The notes under the pieces: generated by a model
Databases searched by the model: none
What the model was told of the DNA's origin: nothing
What the model saw: the letters and a program-made list of their open reading frames with translations, nothing else
Shown here: positions 1 through 6,745 of the stretch, one piece after another
How the letters are laid out: the number at the start of each line of letters is the position of its first letter
How positions within the stretch are numbered: the first letter of the stretch is position 1
Translations under genes and position numbers: made by a program
From: JBKGYG01 sp046546235
Lineage (GTDB): Bacteria > Bacillota > Clostridia > Lachnospirales > DSM-24629
NCBI GenBank assembly: GCA_046546235.1
Contig: JBKGYG010000067.1
Coordinates: 1 to 8,440 of the forward strand
Reading direction: 5' to 3'
DNA length: 8,440 nt

Positions 1-60
1 TTTATCCTAAACTAGAGGTTGTGTCAACACGGTTGAACCGTCCCCTTGTGTGTTATGTTA
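1..60 (-). repeat. REP-like repeat, copy A (RAYT-associated)
   Basis: This stretch matches 4738-4790 over about 50 bases with scattered substitutions. Shared blocks include GTTGTGTCAACAC and GAACCGTCCC, followed by a TTGTGT block. It carries a perfect 13-base palindrome, ACGGTTGAACCGT (29-41), that can form a short hairpin. Copy 4738-4790 lies just upstream of a decayed RAYT gene read on the minus strand. By analogy, a minus-strand RAYT gene or relic may lie just outside the left edge; that part is inference. The repeat itself is seen directly. Confidence 0.7.
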
Positions 61-62
61 GT

Positions 63-90
63 TTTAAATATACAATCAAATAGCTATAAA
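63..90 (+). promoter_or_regulatory. Possible sigma-A-type promoter of the small unit
   Basis: A TATAAA -10 box (85-90) lies 16 bases after a weak -35-like TTTAAA (63-68). Transcription would start near 97, immediately before the AGGAGG at 98-103. The region is AT-rich, so chance matches are likely. The support is the arrangement of promoter, SD, hairpins and terminator within about 200 bases. Confidence 0.3.
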
Positions 91-97
91 ATAGAGT

Positions 98-222
98 AGG
101 AGGCGGTGGATAACTGCCGTTCTCTTACATAACTATTGTCTTAGCAACTATATCGCCTAATCGAAGTTCGATTACTAGATAACACAAACTCTTTTTTACC
201 AGAAGTTAAATTTATTCTGTAA
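98..222 (+). other. Compact structured unit: degenerate small gene or small RNA
   Basis: A perfect SD, AGGAGG (98-103), is followed six bases later by ATA (110), where a start codon would be expected. From there the frame reads 16 codons (ITAVLLHNYCLSNYIA) and stops at 158. Losing one base near 158 would extend it by NRSSITR to a stop. Another frame, from GTG at 106, runs to 222 but contains TAA (130) and TAG (142). Two hairpins are visible: GGCGGT/ACTGCC (102-118, overlapping the SD) and a 7-bp stem TAATCGA/TCGATTA (158-174). A terminator follows at 236-268. The layout resembles small type I toxin-like genes of Bacillota, where the SD is hidden in structure, but I recognise no family and there is no intact ORF. 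A noncoding RNA is the alternative. Confidence 0.3.
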
Positions 223-235
223 ATTCCCATATAAA

Positions 236-268
236 CCCCTCCATCTGCAGAGATGGAAGGGCTTTTTT
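236..268 (+). terminator. Rho-independent terminator (plus strand)
   Basis: The stem CCATCT/AGATGG (241-246 with 251-256) closes a GCAG loop. It is extended by a T-A pair and, past one mismatch, by CCC/GGG. A C and then six T (263-268) follow on the plus strand. It would end transcripts of the small unit at about 97-222. Read on the minus strand the U-tract is weak (TTTATA), so it may only partly serve the convergent gene that ends at 311. Confidence 0.8.
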
Positions 269-310
269 CACAAACAAAACTACAATTCATTATTTTATCT
301 TTTTAAAAAA

Positions 311-1702
311 TCATCTTATAAACCAAAACCAGTAGTTTGAATTTTTCTCTGGATCTGTGTTGAAAAGTATTGTTTTTTCTGATCCATCCAAGTTCATTCT
401 ACCAATTTTGCTAATAAAGGAGTAGATTATCGTATCACCAACAATATCATAACTACCACATCTACATCTATTATCCCCTTCATAAATAATCTCTATTATA
501 CCAGAATTCATATTCATTCTTCTAATAAAAAAATTTTCAATTCCCTGATAATATATCCAATCACCTTTTGTAATAAAACTACTAGCACCTAATTCTCCTA
601 GTACTTCTACATTTTTTTCATCATCAATTTTTGTTTTGCAAAAAACACTCATAGTCTCTGATCCACCATCGCGAAAAACCACATTAAAGTACAGGTTATC
701 GTCAAGTATGAAATGAAGATTATAATAAGGTACAATGTCTTTGTAATAATCACCCATACCTTTATAATAATTACCATTTTTCACATAATCATCAAGAGCT
801 TTATAAAACAAATCGCTACTAGCTAATATCATTCTACTACTTCCATCTACTTTTAATTTTACAAGTTCTCCTGTCTGATCATTTTCATATAATATGTAAT
901 CATTAATAATTGTAAAAATACTTGAGTTTTCATTATTTAGCTTTTCAATTACTTGCTCATCCTTACTTTTTCTATATATCTTACTTCCGTCTGAATCATC
1001 AGTATAATATACCCAATCATTATATTCAATCTCTTTATTTGAATCCTCTAGCTTATTTCTGCTAATAACATCGATATAATTATTTTTATCCCTTCTGTTA
1101 ACATCTTCTGTTTTAATTTCACATATTAAATCATAATTTTCGTCATAAAATATATACGATTCATTATCAGAATTATATTTACAATCCCTAATAGTTTTAT
1201 TTGTTAATTCTTTTACCTCTTCCTTATTTAGATTAATACTATAAAGATTAATATCCTTGTCACAAATATCTAGAAATACCATTTCATCATTGTGATAAGT
1301 TAAATAACGTATATCTTCACCACTGTATAAAGTTTTAGTATTATTATTTTTATCTATTAAATTTATTTTTGCTCCAGCTACAACAACCACTCCATTATAT
1401 TCATCATCATATTGTGTTTTCTTATTATTTTCTTCGTCCTTTGTTGTAACATCTTCTTTTTCTTCATCTAATATTTTATCATTTTCTTTTTCTTCTATTG
1501 TTTTCTTATTTTTCTCTTCTTCTTTTTCTTCATCTTCTTCATTATTTGTTACTTTATTTTTTTCTTTAATATCATCATTACTTACAGTGTTTGTTTGAAC
1601 ATTTTTTGCTTCTCTTTGTTGTATATTATTAAGCATTAAATAAGTCAACACTGTAAATACTACTAATATAATAATACTTATATAAAAATACTTTTTCTTC
1701 AT
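311..1702 (-). CDS. Membrane-anchored DUF5050/beta-propeller-like protein
   Basis: The 463-residue protein starts at an ATG about ten bases after a GGGGGG-AA ribosome binding site. Residues 1-5 are lysine-rich and 7-25 form one hydrophobic segment, giving an N-terminal anchor or uncleaved signal. Residues 28-100 are a low-complexity E/K/D/N linker, which should hold the rest away from the membrane. From about 103 the protein has recurring units of the type D-W-hydrophobic-Y-Y followed by a charged or basic stretch and D-G: near 229-248, 268-293, 335-360, 381-406 and 423-446 (for example DWIYYQGIENFFIRRMNM and SKIGRMNLDGSEKTIL). This pattern is typical of DUF5050 proteins, which resemble TolB/YWTD beta-propellers. 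It is the only intact gene of the left half. The ligand is unknown; a role in surface binding or sensing is inference. Confidence 0.8.
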   Translation of the reverse strand: MKKKYFYISIIILVVFTVLTYLMLNNIQQREAKNVQTNTVSNDDIKEKNKVTNNEEDEEKEEEKNKKTIEEKENDKILDEEKEDVTTKDEENNKKTQYDDEYNGVVVVAGAKINLIDKNNNTKTLYSGEDIRYLTYHNDEMVFLDICDKDINLYSINLNKEEVKELTNKTIRDCKYNSDNESYIFYDENYDLICEIKTEDVNRRDKNNYIDVISRNKLEDSNKEIEYNDWVYYTDDSDGSKIYRKSKDEQVIEKLNNENSSIFTIINDYILYENDQTGELVKLKVDGSSRMILASSDLFYKALDDYVKNGNYYKGMGDYYKDIVPYYNLHFILDDNLYFNVVFRDGGSETMSVFCKTKIDDEKNVEVLGELGASSFITKGDWIYYQGIENFFIRRMNMNSGIIEIIYEGDNRCRCGSYDIVGDTIIYSFISKIGRMNLDGSEKTILFNTDPEKNSNYWFWFIR

Positions 1703-1888
1703 ATAATTTTATTCCCCCCTAATTCTTTAACTATTTTTTGTTTATTTATATATAATAACACATTTTTTAATTTATTTATATTAATTTATTATTTTGTTTA
1801 ATATTATTAATTATAATTATATGTTTTTAAAGTTTTTTATGCTTTATTCATCCGCGATATTGATAACAAGACTTTTTCACTGGTCCCG

Positions 1889-1906
1889 ATCCGTTACTTT
1901 GTGTTG
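1889..1906 (-). repeat. Weak REP-like match
   Basis: ATCCGTTACTTTGTGTTG resembles the core of the better copies (ACCGTCCCTTTGTGTT) in the same orientation, with a few mismatches. It sits in the gap between the DUF5050 gene and the ATPase relic. It may be a degraded copy or a chance match. Confidence 0.25.
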
Positions 1907-1908
1907 TT

Positions 1909-3155
1909 TTATATTAAATATTTATTCATTGTAACTCTTGGAGAATCACCCGAATACTCAACAAGTATAACTTCCTTCGATTCAGATGCATAATTTAACA
2001 ATTCTGTAGTAAATCCTGATTTAGAAAATAGTATAAAGTAACTTTTTTGATAATTAATTTTTACATAATCTACTTTCTTTTTTAATTGCTGTAAAACTTT
2101 AATATTAGTTTTTTCATTTCGCCATTTACATTCACCAAACAAAAAATTCTTATTAATGTCAAAAGCAATGATGTCTATTTCTTTATCTTTATCCCACCAT
2201 CTACCTACTTTTATAGGACGAATAGGAATTTTCTTCTCTTTTCCTAATCTTCTAACATAATCAATTGAAATCTTTTCAAAGGTATCAGAAACAAACATAG
2301 GTAATTGTTCTAAAATCACATCTTCATATATTATATCTTCATTACCTTCCATAAGTTCTGACATATATGGATATACAAAGGTATAATAGAATCTAAAATA
2401 ACTATTATCAATCTTATATATTCCAGACCTCTTCTTAGCTTGTTCTTTTGTTTTAATTGTAGCTGGGAATTCTTTCTTTATAATTCCTAAATCCATTAAA
2501 TTATTTATATAGTAAGGTAATTTTGTTTTTTCAATACCTGTTTTTTGATAAATATCATTAATCCTTGTATCCCCAAGAGCCACTGATTCAACAATTGCAT
2601 TGTATTGATGAACTTCTCTTAACTCTTGTTTTAATAAAAACTCTACTTCATTAAATAATACAGAACCGTTTCTTAATATATTATTCTTTATATTATCTTC
2701 AAAAGTTAAAGAAGGGTTTATTAAACTTAAATAGTAAGGTACCCCACTGAAAATACTATAATAATTTACAATTTCTTTTTCCATAAAGCTCATGGAGGAT
2801 CCACATATAATTAGCATTACATTCATTCTACTAAAATAATGATCCCAAACATTTTTAAGGATCGATGGAATGCTACTATTACCTTCTACCATATATGGAA
2901 ATTCGTCTATTACAATAACTAACTTCTCATTGCTATCATGATGATCAGAAATATAACGAAATAACATCTCCCAATCTAAGAATTTATCACTATATATTTC
3001 TGATTTAAAATGATGTCTTACTATGTTTGTCATCTTCTGCAATTGGAGGTAATCTGTTATTTGAACAGCTGAATAAAACATATGAGGCTTATCTTTTACA
3101 AATTCTCTCATTAGTGCGGTTTTACCTACTCTTCTTCGTTCCTGCCAACAAACAT
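1909..3155 (-). pseudogene. ATPase_2/DUF234 family ATPase, 5' end damaged
   Basis: The 400-codon frame from ATG 3111 carries a Walker B (LVIVIDEF, residues 64-71), a sensor-like strand (MLIICGSS), a winged-helix-like segment at about 165-215, and a C-terminal DUF234 region. In that region D/E spacing around KEIDIIAF and GECKW suggests a PD-(D/E)XK nuclease-like fold. The Walker A (RRVGKTA) is encoded in the same frame just upstream of ATG 3111, with no usable start before it. A better start is ATG 3155, preceded by AGGGTGA, which reads MFVGRNEEE and then TAG (3126). MFVGR is the usual N-terminus of this family, so the start and the P-loop are now out of frame. About 25 residues that normally separate them are missing, with ACGAAGAA (3132-3139) at the junction. 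These ATPases occur as accessory or mobile genes; their function is uncertain. If translated from 3111, the product lacks the P-loop and should not hydrolyse ATP. Confidence 0.8.
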
Positions 3156-3180
3156 ACTTTCACCCTTTACAAATATTACT

Positions 3181-3286
3181 GATTTCTATTTATAAGATAG
3201 CATTTATAGTTATTATAGTTAAGACTATTATAGTTATGACTATAATAATAGCTTGTATGGTATTTTTATAAGCCTATATAGAAATC
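3181..3286. repeat. Dyad-rich AT spacer with terminal inverted repeats
   Basis: The outer ends GATTTCTAT (3181-3189) and ATAGAAATC (3278-3286) are perfect inverted repeats. Inside lie three copies of TATAGTTA (3205, 3214, 3229) and a perfect palindrome, TATTATAGT-TATG-ACTATAATA (3226-3247). The segment lies just upstream of the ATPase start at 3155 and contains two minus-strand TATAAT hexamers (3232-3227 and 3217-3212) without a clear -35. It could be an operator/promoter region of that gene or a remnant of a small inverted-repeat element. No clear target-site duplication is visible. Confidence 0.45.
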
Positions 3287-3373
3287 TAATATATTTATTG
3301 TTATCGTTGTATTCAATTCTTCAAATTAGCTCAATTTCACTTTTACTTAATAAGTCCAGGTTTAGTATCTTTA

Positions 3374-4043
3374 TTAATATTGAATATCCTTAACAACCCA
3401 TTCAGAATTTGTACATGCAAATCATTTTTTTACCTTTTACTTTAATATTTAATTCTGCTTCACCATATCCATCTATAATATTGACACTCCCCATTGGAAA
3501 GTTCCCATAACCTTTAATTTCTCCTGTTACATCTTGTATTTCACTTTGATTTTCAATATATACAATTGCTGTTTTATAGGAATTATCATTCCTAATAACT
3601 TGTGTAGCTCCAACAATTACAGATAAAACAAATAATACAAAAGCTAAAACACCAACAATAATAAATCGTTTAACTATGTTAACTCTATAACCTACTACTT
3701 GTGTATTTGCTAATTTATCTCCTAAACGCCTTTTTTCTTTATTACCAAACATAATAAAAATATTTCTATATATTAATTTATAAAATGGTGGTGTCTGTTG
3801 AAGATTCTTATACTGTCTAACCTGTAAACCAAAAAGTAGTTTCCCTAAGCTTTTTCCTTTAAATATGTCTTTAATTAGATATGCTACAAATGCTATAAGC
3901 ATACTTCTTCCAAATACACTAAATAAATTATTGGGGTTTTCAATTAGCAATAGAGTTATAATAATAGTTTATAGATTTTTATTTTGTGTTTGCAAAACAC
4001 CACAACCCGTACAACAATGTTATTTTTTTTTGCTACAAAACAA
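3374..4043 (-). pseudogene. Zinc-ribbon/RDD/Coa1-like membrane protein, decayed
   Basis: The longest open part (3950-3402, 182 codons from TTG) has an RDD-like region. This includes a hydrophobic stretch, the KGKSLGKLLFGLQVRQ motif and KRRLGDKLANTQVV. It is followed by a transmembrane segment (FIIVGVLAFVLFVLSVIVGA) and a Coa1-like domain (YKTAIVYIENQSEIQDVTG to GYGEAELNIKVKGKK). The C-terminus is frameshifted: the A7 run ending KGKK leads to MICMYKF and a stop. One extra A would give NDLHVQILN, and a further shift gives WVVKDIQY and a stop at 3374, a natural ending. At the 5' end, a GAGGAG site (4049-4054) precedes TTG 4043, which encodes FCSK and then reaches TAA after an A9 run. Another frame there reads NNIV...VFCKH, which suggests a broken zinc ribbon. 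A second TAA and the loss of RDD helix 1 follow. Domain names come from pattern recognition; RDD and Coa1 are fairly secure, the zinc ribbon less so. Confidence 0.7.
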
Positions 4044-4145
4044 TATAACTCCTCATTAGATTGTAGTAGCTTTGAATTGAAAAGAAAACATTTGCAACAC
4101 ATTAATGCTTTAATTAAAATTTTATTTATTTCTTAACAACAGTTA

Positions 4146-4163
4146 GACGAACCCTTGTGTTGC
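4146..4163 (-). repeat. Weak REP-like match
   Basis: GACGAACCCTTGTGTTGC shares CCCTTGTGTT with the other REP-like copies, in the same orientation. It could be the far-end remnant of the decayed RAYT unit (4443-4700) or an unrelated match. Confidence 0.3.
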
Positions 4164-4170
4164 AACAGTT

Positions 4171-4334
4171 TTATTTATAACCTTCAATTAATCTTAATGT
4201 ATTTTTATTTAAATTATTATATTTCTTAAGCACTACTAGTGAATTATTTTCTTCATATTCATATGTTATAAAAATCCTTATATCGCAACAATAATTAAGA
4301 GTACTATTAATTTCCTAAGTGAATTTAATTTCAT
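4171..4334 (-). pseudogene. Small signal/membrane protein gene, frameshifted
   Basis: A strong ribosome binding site (GGAAGGAGAT, 4350-4341) precedes ATG 4334. It opens MKLNSLRKLIVLLIIVAI, a basic N-terminus plus a hydrophobic helix typical of a signal or anchor, and then stops. Another frame continues from about that point with RIFITYEYEENNSLVVLKKY and NNLNKNTLRLIEGYK, ending in TAA at 4173-4171. Joining the two would give a single-pass protein of roughly 55 residues. I recognise no family. The strong start and the coherent downstream frame suggest a recently broken gene rather than chance, but translation of only the 18-residue hydrophobic peptide cannot be excluded. Confidence 0.4.
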
Positions 4335-4442
4335 AGATTTATCTCCTTCCGTATCTTGGTAGTGTAAACATTATGGATGGGCATGGTGAAATAAAATCAA
4401 GAATTAGTGTAAGGTAAAAAGAAAGATTTGCTTGTAGATGTT

Positions 4443-4700
4443 TTTCCAATTGTACCAATAACATATTTAGCTCCTATTTTCCTAAATACTATGCCTTAAT
4501 CCTCTACCCCTACTTTTGTTAAGATATGTACGTGGTTACTCATTAGACGATATGCATATATTTGGTATTTACTAACATATTTATATTCATTAATTGTTCC
4601 TATAAACTTCATATAATCTTTATCATCTTGAAATATTACTCATCCGTTTTTTCTCTTAGTATAACATGATATTCCCTGTGCTACTTTTTTCTCTTGGCAC
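4443..4700 (-). pseudogene. REP-associated tyrosine transposase (RAYT, Y1/IS200-like) relic
   Basis: Read on the minus strand from GTG 4700 (weak AGAGG upstream at 4714-4710), three frames together rebuild the start of a RAYT. The pieces are VPREKSSTG, a frame change to YHVILREK, another to FQDDKDYMKFIGTINEY, then SKYQIYAYRLMSNHVHIL and TKVGVED, a TAA in place of a leucine codon, GIVFRKIGAKYV, and a last frame change to YWYNWK. These follow the family order GIYHVMLRG, FEDDEDKEKF, YAYCLMDNHVHLL, EDLG, YVYWYNWKY. The HVH of the HUH nuclease motif survives. The rest of the protein after YWYNWK is gone. With at least three frameshifts and internal stops it cannot make an active enzyme. RAYTs process single-stranded REP DNA with a Y1 HUH mechanism, and a REP-like repeat lies directly upstream at 4738-4790. 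Confidence 0.9.
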
Positions 4701-4737
4701 TAATAATTACCTCTAGTTTAGTTTAAGATAAGTTTAC

Positions 4738-4790
4738 CTTAAACTAAATGTTGTGTCAACACATTAGAACCGTCCCTTTGTGTTTATGTT
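4738..4790 (-). repeat. REP-like repeat, copy B, upstream of RAYT relic
   Basis: This is the counterpart of copy A at 1-60. It contains GTTGTGTCAACAC and GAACCGTCCCTTTGTGTT. It sits about 40 bases upstream of the RAYT start and abuts the end of the Rhs fragment (4792). In RAYT systems such repeats flank the gene and are its substrate. The 13-base palindrome of copy A is lost here (CATTAGAACCGT). Confidence 0.7.
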
Positions 4791-4791
4791 T

Positions 4792-4992
4792 GTAGTTTAT
4801 TGTTGTTGTTTTTCCGTTTCTTACTTCTACCATTTGTATTATTCTATTTCTTGCATCGTAAGTGTATGTTATATCGCTATTAACATCATCACCTGTTACT
4901 GTTTGAGTTACTCTATTTCCTGCTAAGTCATAAGTATAAGTTGTTACTCTCCCATTTGGTTCAGCTTCTGCGTCATAGATAAACGAGTTGAC
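4792..4992 (-). pseudogene. Rhs/YD-repeat protein fragment
   Basis: Sixty-seven codons are open without interruption on the minus strand. They contain two YD repeats, VTTYTYDLAGNRVTQTVTG and ITYTYDARNRIIQMVEV, followed by RNGKTTTINY. Full Rhs/YD-repeat proteins are usually well over 1000 residues and form a shell around a toxic C-terminal domain or act at the cell surface. Only this scrap is present. Homology ends at INY, where the next YD unit would begin, and REP-like copy B starts within a few bases. On the other side a second REP-like sequence (5005-5028) lies 12 bases away. No start codon or ribosome binding site belongs to it. Confidence 0.85.
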
Positions 4993-5004
4993 TTTAATGC
5001 AGAT

Positions 5005-5028
5005 GGACTGTCCCCTTGTGTTACATTA
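5005..5028 (-). repeat. REP-like repeat, copy C
   Basis: GGACTGTCCCCTTGTGTTACAT matches the core of copies A and B (AACCGTCCCCTTGTGTG) in the same orientation but lacks the GTTGTGTCAACAC part. It marks the right end of the decayed left half; the SLH gene starts about 75 bases further on. Confidence 0.55.
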
Positions 5029-5101
5029 AAATACATGCTATCATAAATATATCCAGAATTATTAAACAAAATATTTTATAAATTTGAAAGGAGCGATTTG
5101 C

Positions 5102-6682
5102 ATGAATCACATTAGAAAATATAGTATTTGGAAGCTAATGTCTATATTATTTCTATCTCTTACATTAATTCCTTTCAATGTTAGTGCACAAGGACATAAA
5201 CAATCCTTAGAAATGGAGGACTTACTTCCTAAGTACAATAACTTTACCTGGACTTATTTTGGTCTTGCTGAATATGGACATAATATGAGTATTTCTTCTA
5301 TCACTAAATCTGAAGAGTCTACTCATTATTATATCCAAGGAAATGTTCATGATATGTCTGGTGGAGAATCTGATTCAGAATTCTCTCTTCAACTAGAATA
5401 TATTGTAAATACAGATTCAATCATCCAAATAAAAGAAGAGGAAACCATGTTAGATTCTAATTTTGACCAATTGGAGTTAATACGTGGTCCCTTAGAAGAA
5501 GGAACTACATGGAGCCAAGAAGTTGAAGAAGAAGATGGTTCTACTACTATCCTTGAATGTAGCATCACAAATGTAGAAGCCTCAAATAATGGCAAGGTTT
5601 TTGCTGTTCTTTATGAAGATACCAACAGCCCTTATTATGAAAAACGTGAAATCCAAGAGGGTATTGGTGTAATCTCTTTAGAAAAGCTCATGTTTACACA
5701 AGAGGGTGAAACGTATAAAGCTGGTTACTCTATTATGGATGAAGAGACTGGATTAGAATTGAACTCCGATTTTTATGATGTTTCAGAAGATACTTGGTAT
5801 TATCCATATGTTTCTAAACTAGTTACACAAGATTTAATCCAAGGATATTCAGCTCAAACTTTTAAACCAATGAACGAAATAACCATTGCCGAATTTATAA
5901 AACTTACATTGGATTCATTAAGTTTTAATAAAAATAGTGATGATTATGATGTATGGTATACACCTTATATCTCAGAGGCACTTGATCTTAATATTATTTC
6001 TGAAGGTGAATATAATGATTATAACCGACCTATTACTCGTAAGGAAATGACAAAAATCATAATAAAAGCTTTAGATGAAGATACCCAAAGGGGAGAATTA
6101 GATTTTGCTGACGCAGGTGAAATCGACTCAGAATATGTCCCCTATATCTATAAAGCTGTTGAACTTGGCTTAATTTCAGGTTATCCTTCAGACAATACCT
6201 TTGGCCCAAACAAATTAACCACTAGAGCTGAAGCATCTAAGTTGTTTTCTTTATTGTCAGATAAAGTTATAGATGAAACCTCTTTTGGATTATCCAAAGC
6301 TTTATCTTTAGAAGAAGAATTTTATGATCGCTTATATCAAGATACTTATGATGACAATTGGGATGTACAAGATTTTGACAACAAAGAAGATTTAATTGAT
6401 TATATTGCAAGTATTGCCGACCGAAAGCTTGTTGAAAATTATGTTGATACTTATTACGATTACATTGATGGTGAGTTTGTTCTAATTCCAAAAGATGGTC
6501 CTACAAGACTTTTAAAAGACAGGTCTTATCGATTAGAAATGATACACCCACGACAATTTCAATTAATCCAAGATACACATACAGAAATGATTGGTGACTA
6601 TACACTGACAATTACTTATACCTTCGAAGACAACCGTTGGATTATTAAAGATTATCATACAGAGGTTCATAAAAATAATTAA
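5102..6682 (+). CDS. Secreted SLH-domain protein
   Basis: The start is ATG 5102, placed eight bases after AAGGAG (5088-5093). A TTG at 5084 in the same frame overlaps that site and is unlikely. The 526-residue protein has a signal peptide (basic MNHIRK, hydrophobic core 9-25, likely cleavage after NVSA at 29). Residues about 35-215 form an uncharacterised beta-rich domain. Three S-layer-homology repeats follow: near 225-272 (WYYPYVSKL...LIQGY), 280-325 (WYTPYISEAL...ITRKEM) and 333-385 (YVPYIYKAVELGLISGY...LTTRAEA). SLH triplets bind pyruvylated secondary cell-wall polymer, so the protein should be fixed to the wall. Residues about 400-526 are an acidic domain ending in TLTITYTFEDNRWIIKDYH, which suggests an NTF2/SnoaL-like fold (inference). 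SLH repeats are usually terminal; here they are central, between two globular domains. The next gene starts 63 bases later with no terminator visible. Confidence 0.9.
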   Translation: MNHIRKYSIWKLMSILFLSLTLIPFNVSAQGHKQSLEMEDLLPKYNNFTWTYFGLAEYGHNMSISSITKSEESTHYYIQGNVHDMSGGESDSEFSLQLEYIVNTDSIIQIKEEETMLDSNFDQLELIRGPLEEGTTWSQEVEEEDGSTTILECSITNVEASNNGKVFAVLYEDTNSPYYEKREIQEGIGVISLEKLMFTQEGETYKAGYSIMDEETGLELNSDFYDVSEDTWYYPYVSKLVTQDLIQGYSAQTFKPMNEITIAEFIKLTLDSLSFNKNSDDYDVWYTPYISEALDLNIISEGEYNDYNRPITRKEMTKIIIKALDEDTQRGELDFADAGEIDSEYVPYIYKAVELGLISGYPSDNTFGPNKLTTRAEASKLFSLLSDKVIDETSFGLSKALSLEEEFYDRLYQDTYDDNWDVQDFDNKEDLIDYIASIADRKLVENYVDTYYDYIDGEFVLIPKDGPTRLLKDRSYRLEMIHPRQFQLIQDTHTEMIGDYTLTITYTFEDNRWIIKDYHTEVHKNN

Positions 6683-6745
6683 CACAAATTTTTATTAAGT
6701 TTTCATCATTGAGACCTACTACAAAATTATTATCGGAGGTAATTT

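Noticed and set aside
158..174. TAATCGAAGTTCGATTA looks like a tRNA T-arm
   Set aside because: The loop is only three bases, and no anticodon arm, D-arm or acceptor stem fits around it.
3205..3247. Short repeats as a CRISPR array
   Set aside because: The units are only 8 bases, irregularly spaced, AT-rich and palindromic, with no spacers of uniform length.
3865..4059. 64-codon open frame on the plus strand
   Set aside because: It lies opposite the RDD/zinc-ribbon relic, whose protein motifs are on the minus strand, and shows no ribosome binding site or recognisable domain.
4360..4415. Promoter for the small gene at 4334 (TTGATT ... CATAAT)
   Set aside because: The spacing between the two boxes is about 19 bases and both boxes are imperfect, so it is no better than chance in AT-rich DNA.
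5084..5101. Upstream TTG start for the SLH protein
   Set aside because: The TTG overlaps the ribosome binding site of ATG 5102, and starting there would add MKGAIC in front of a typical signal peptide.
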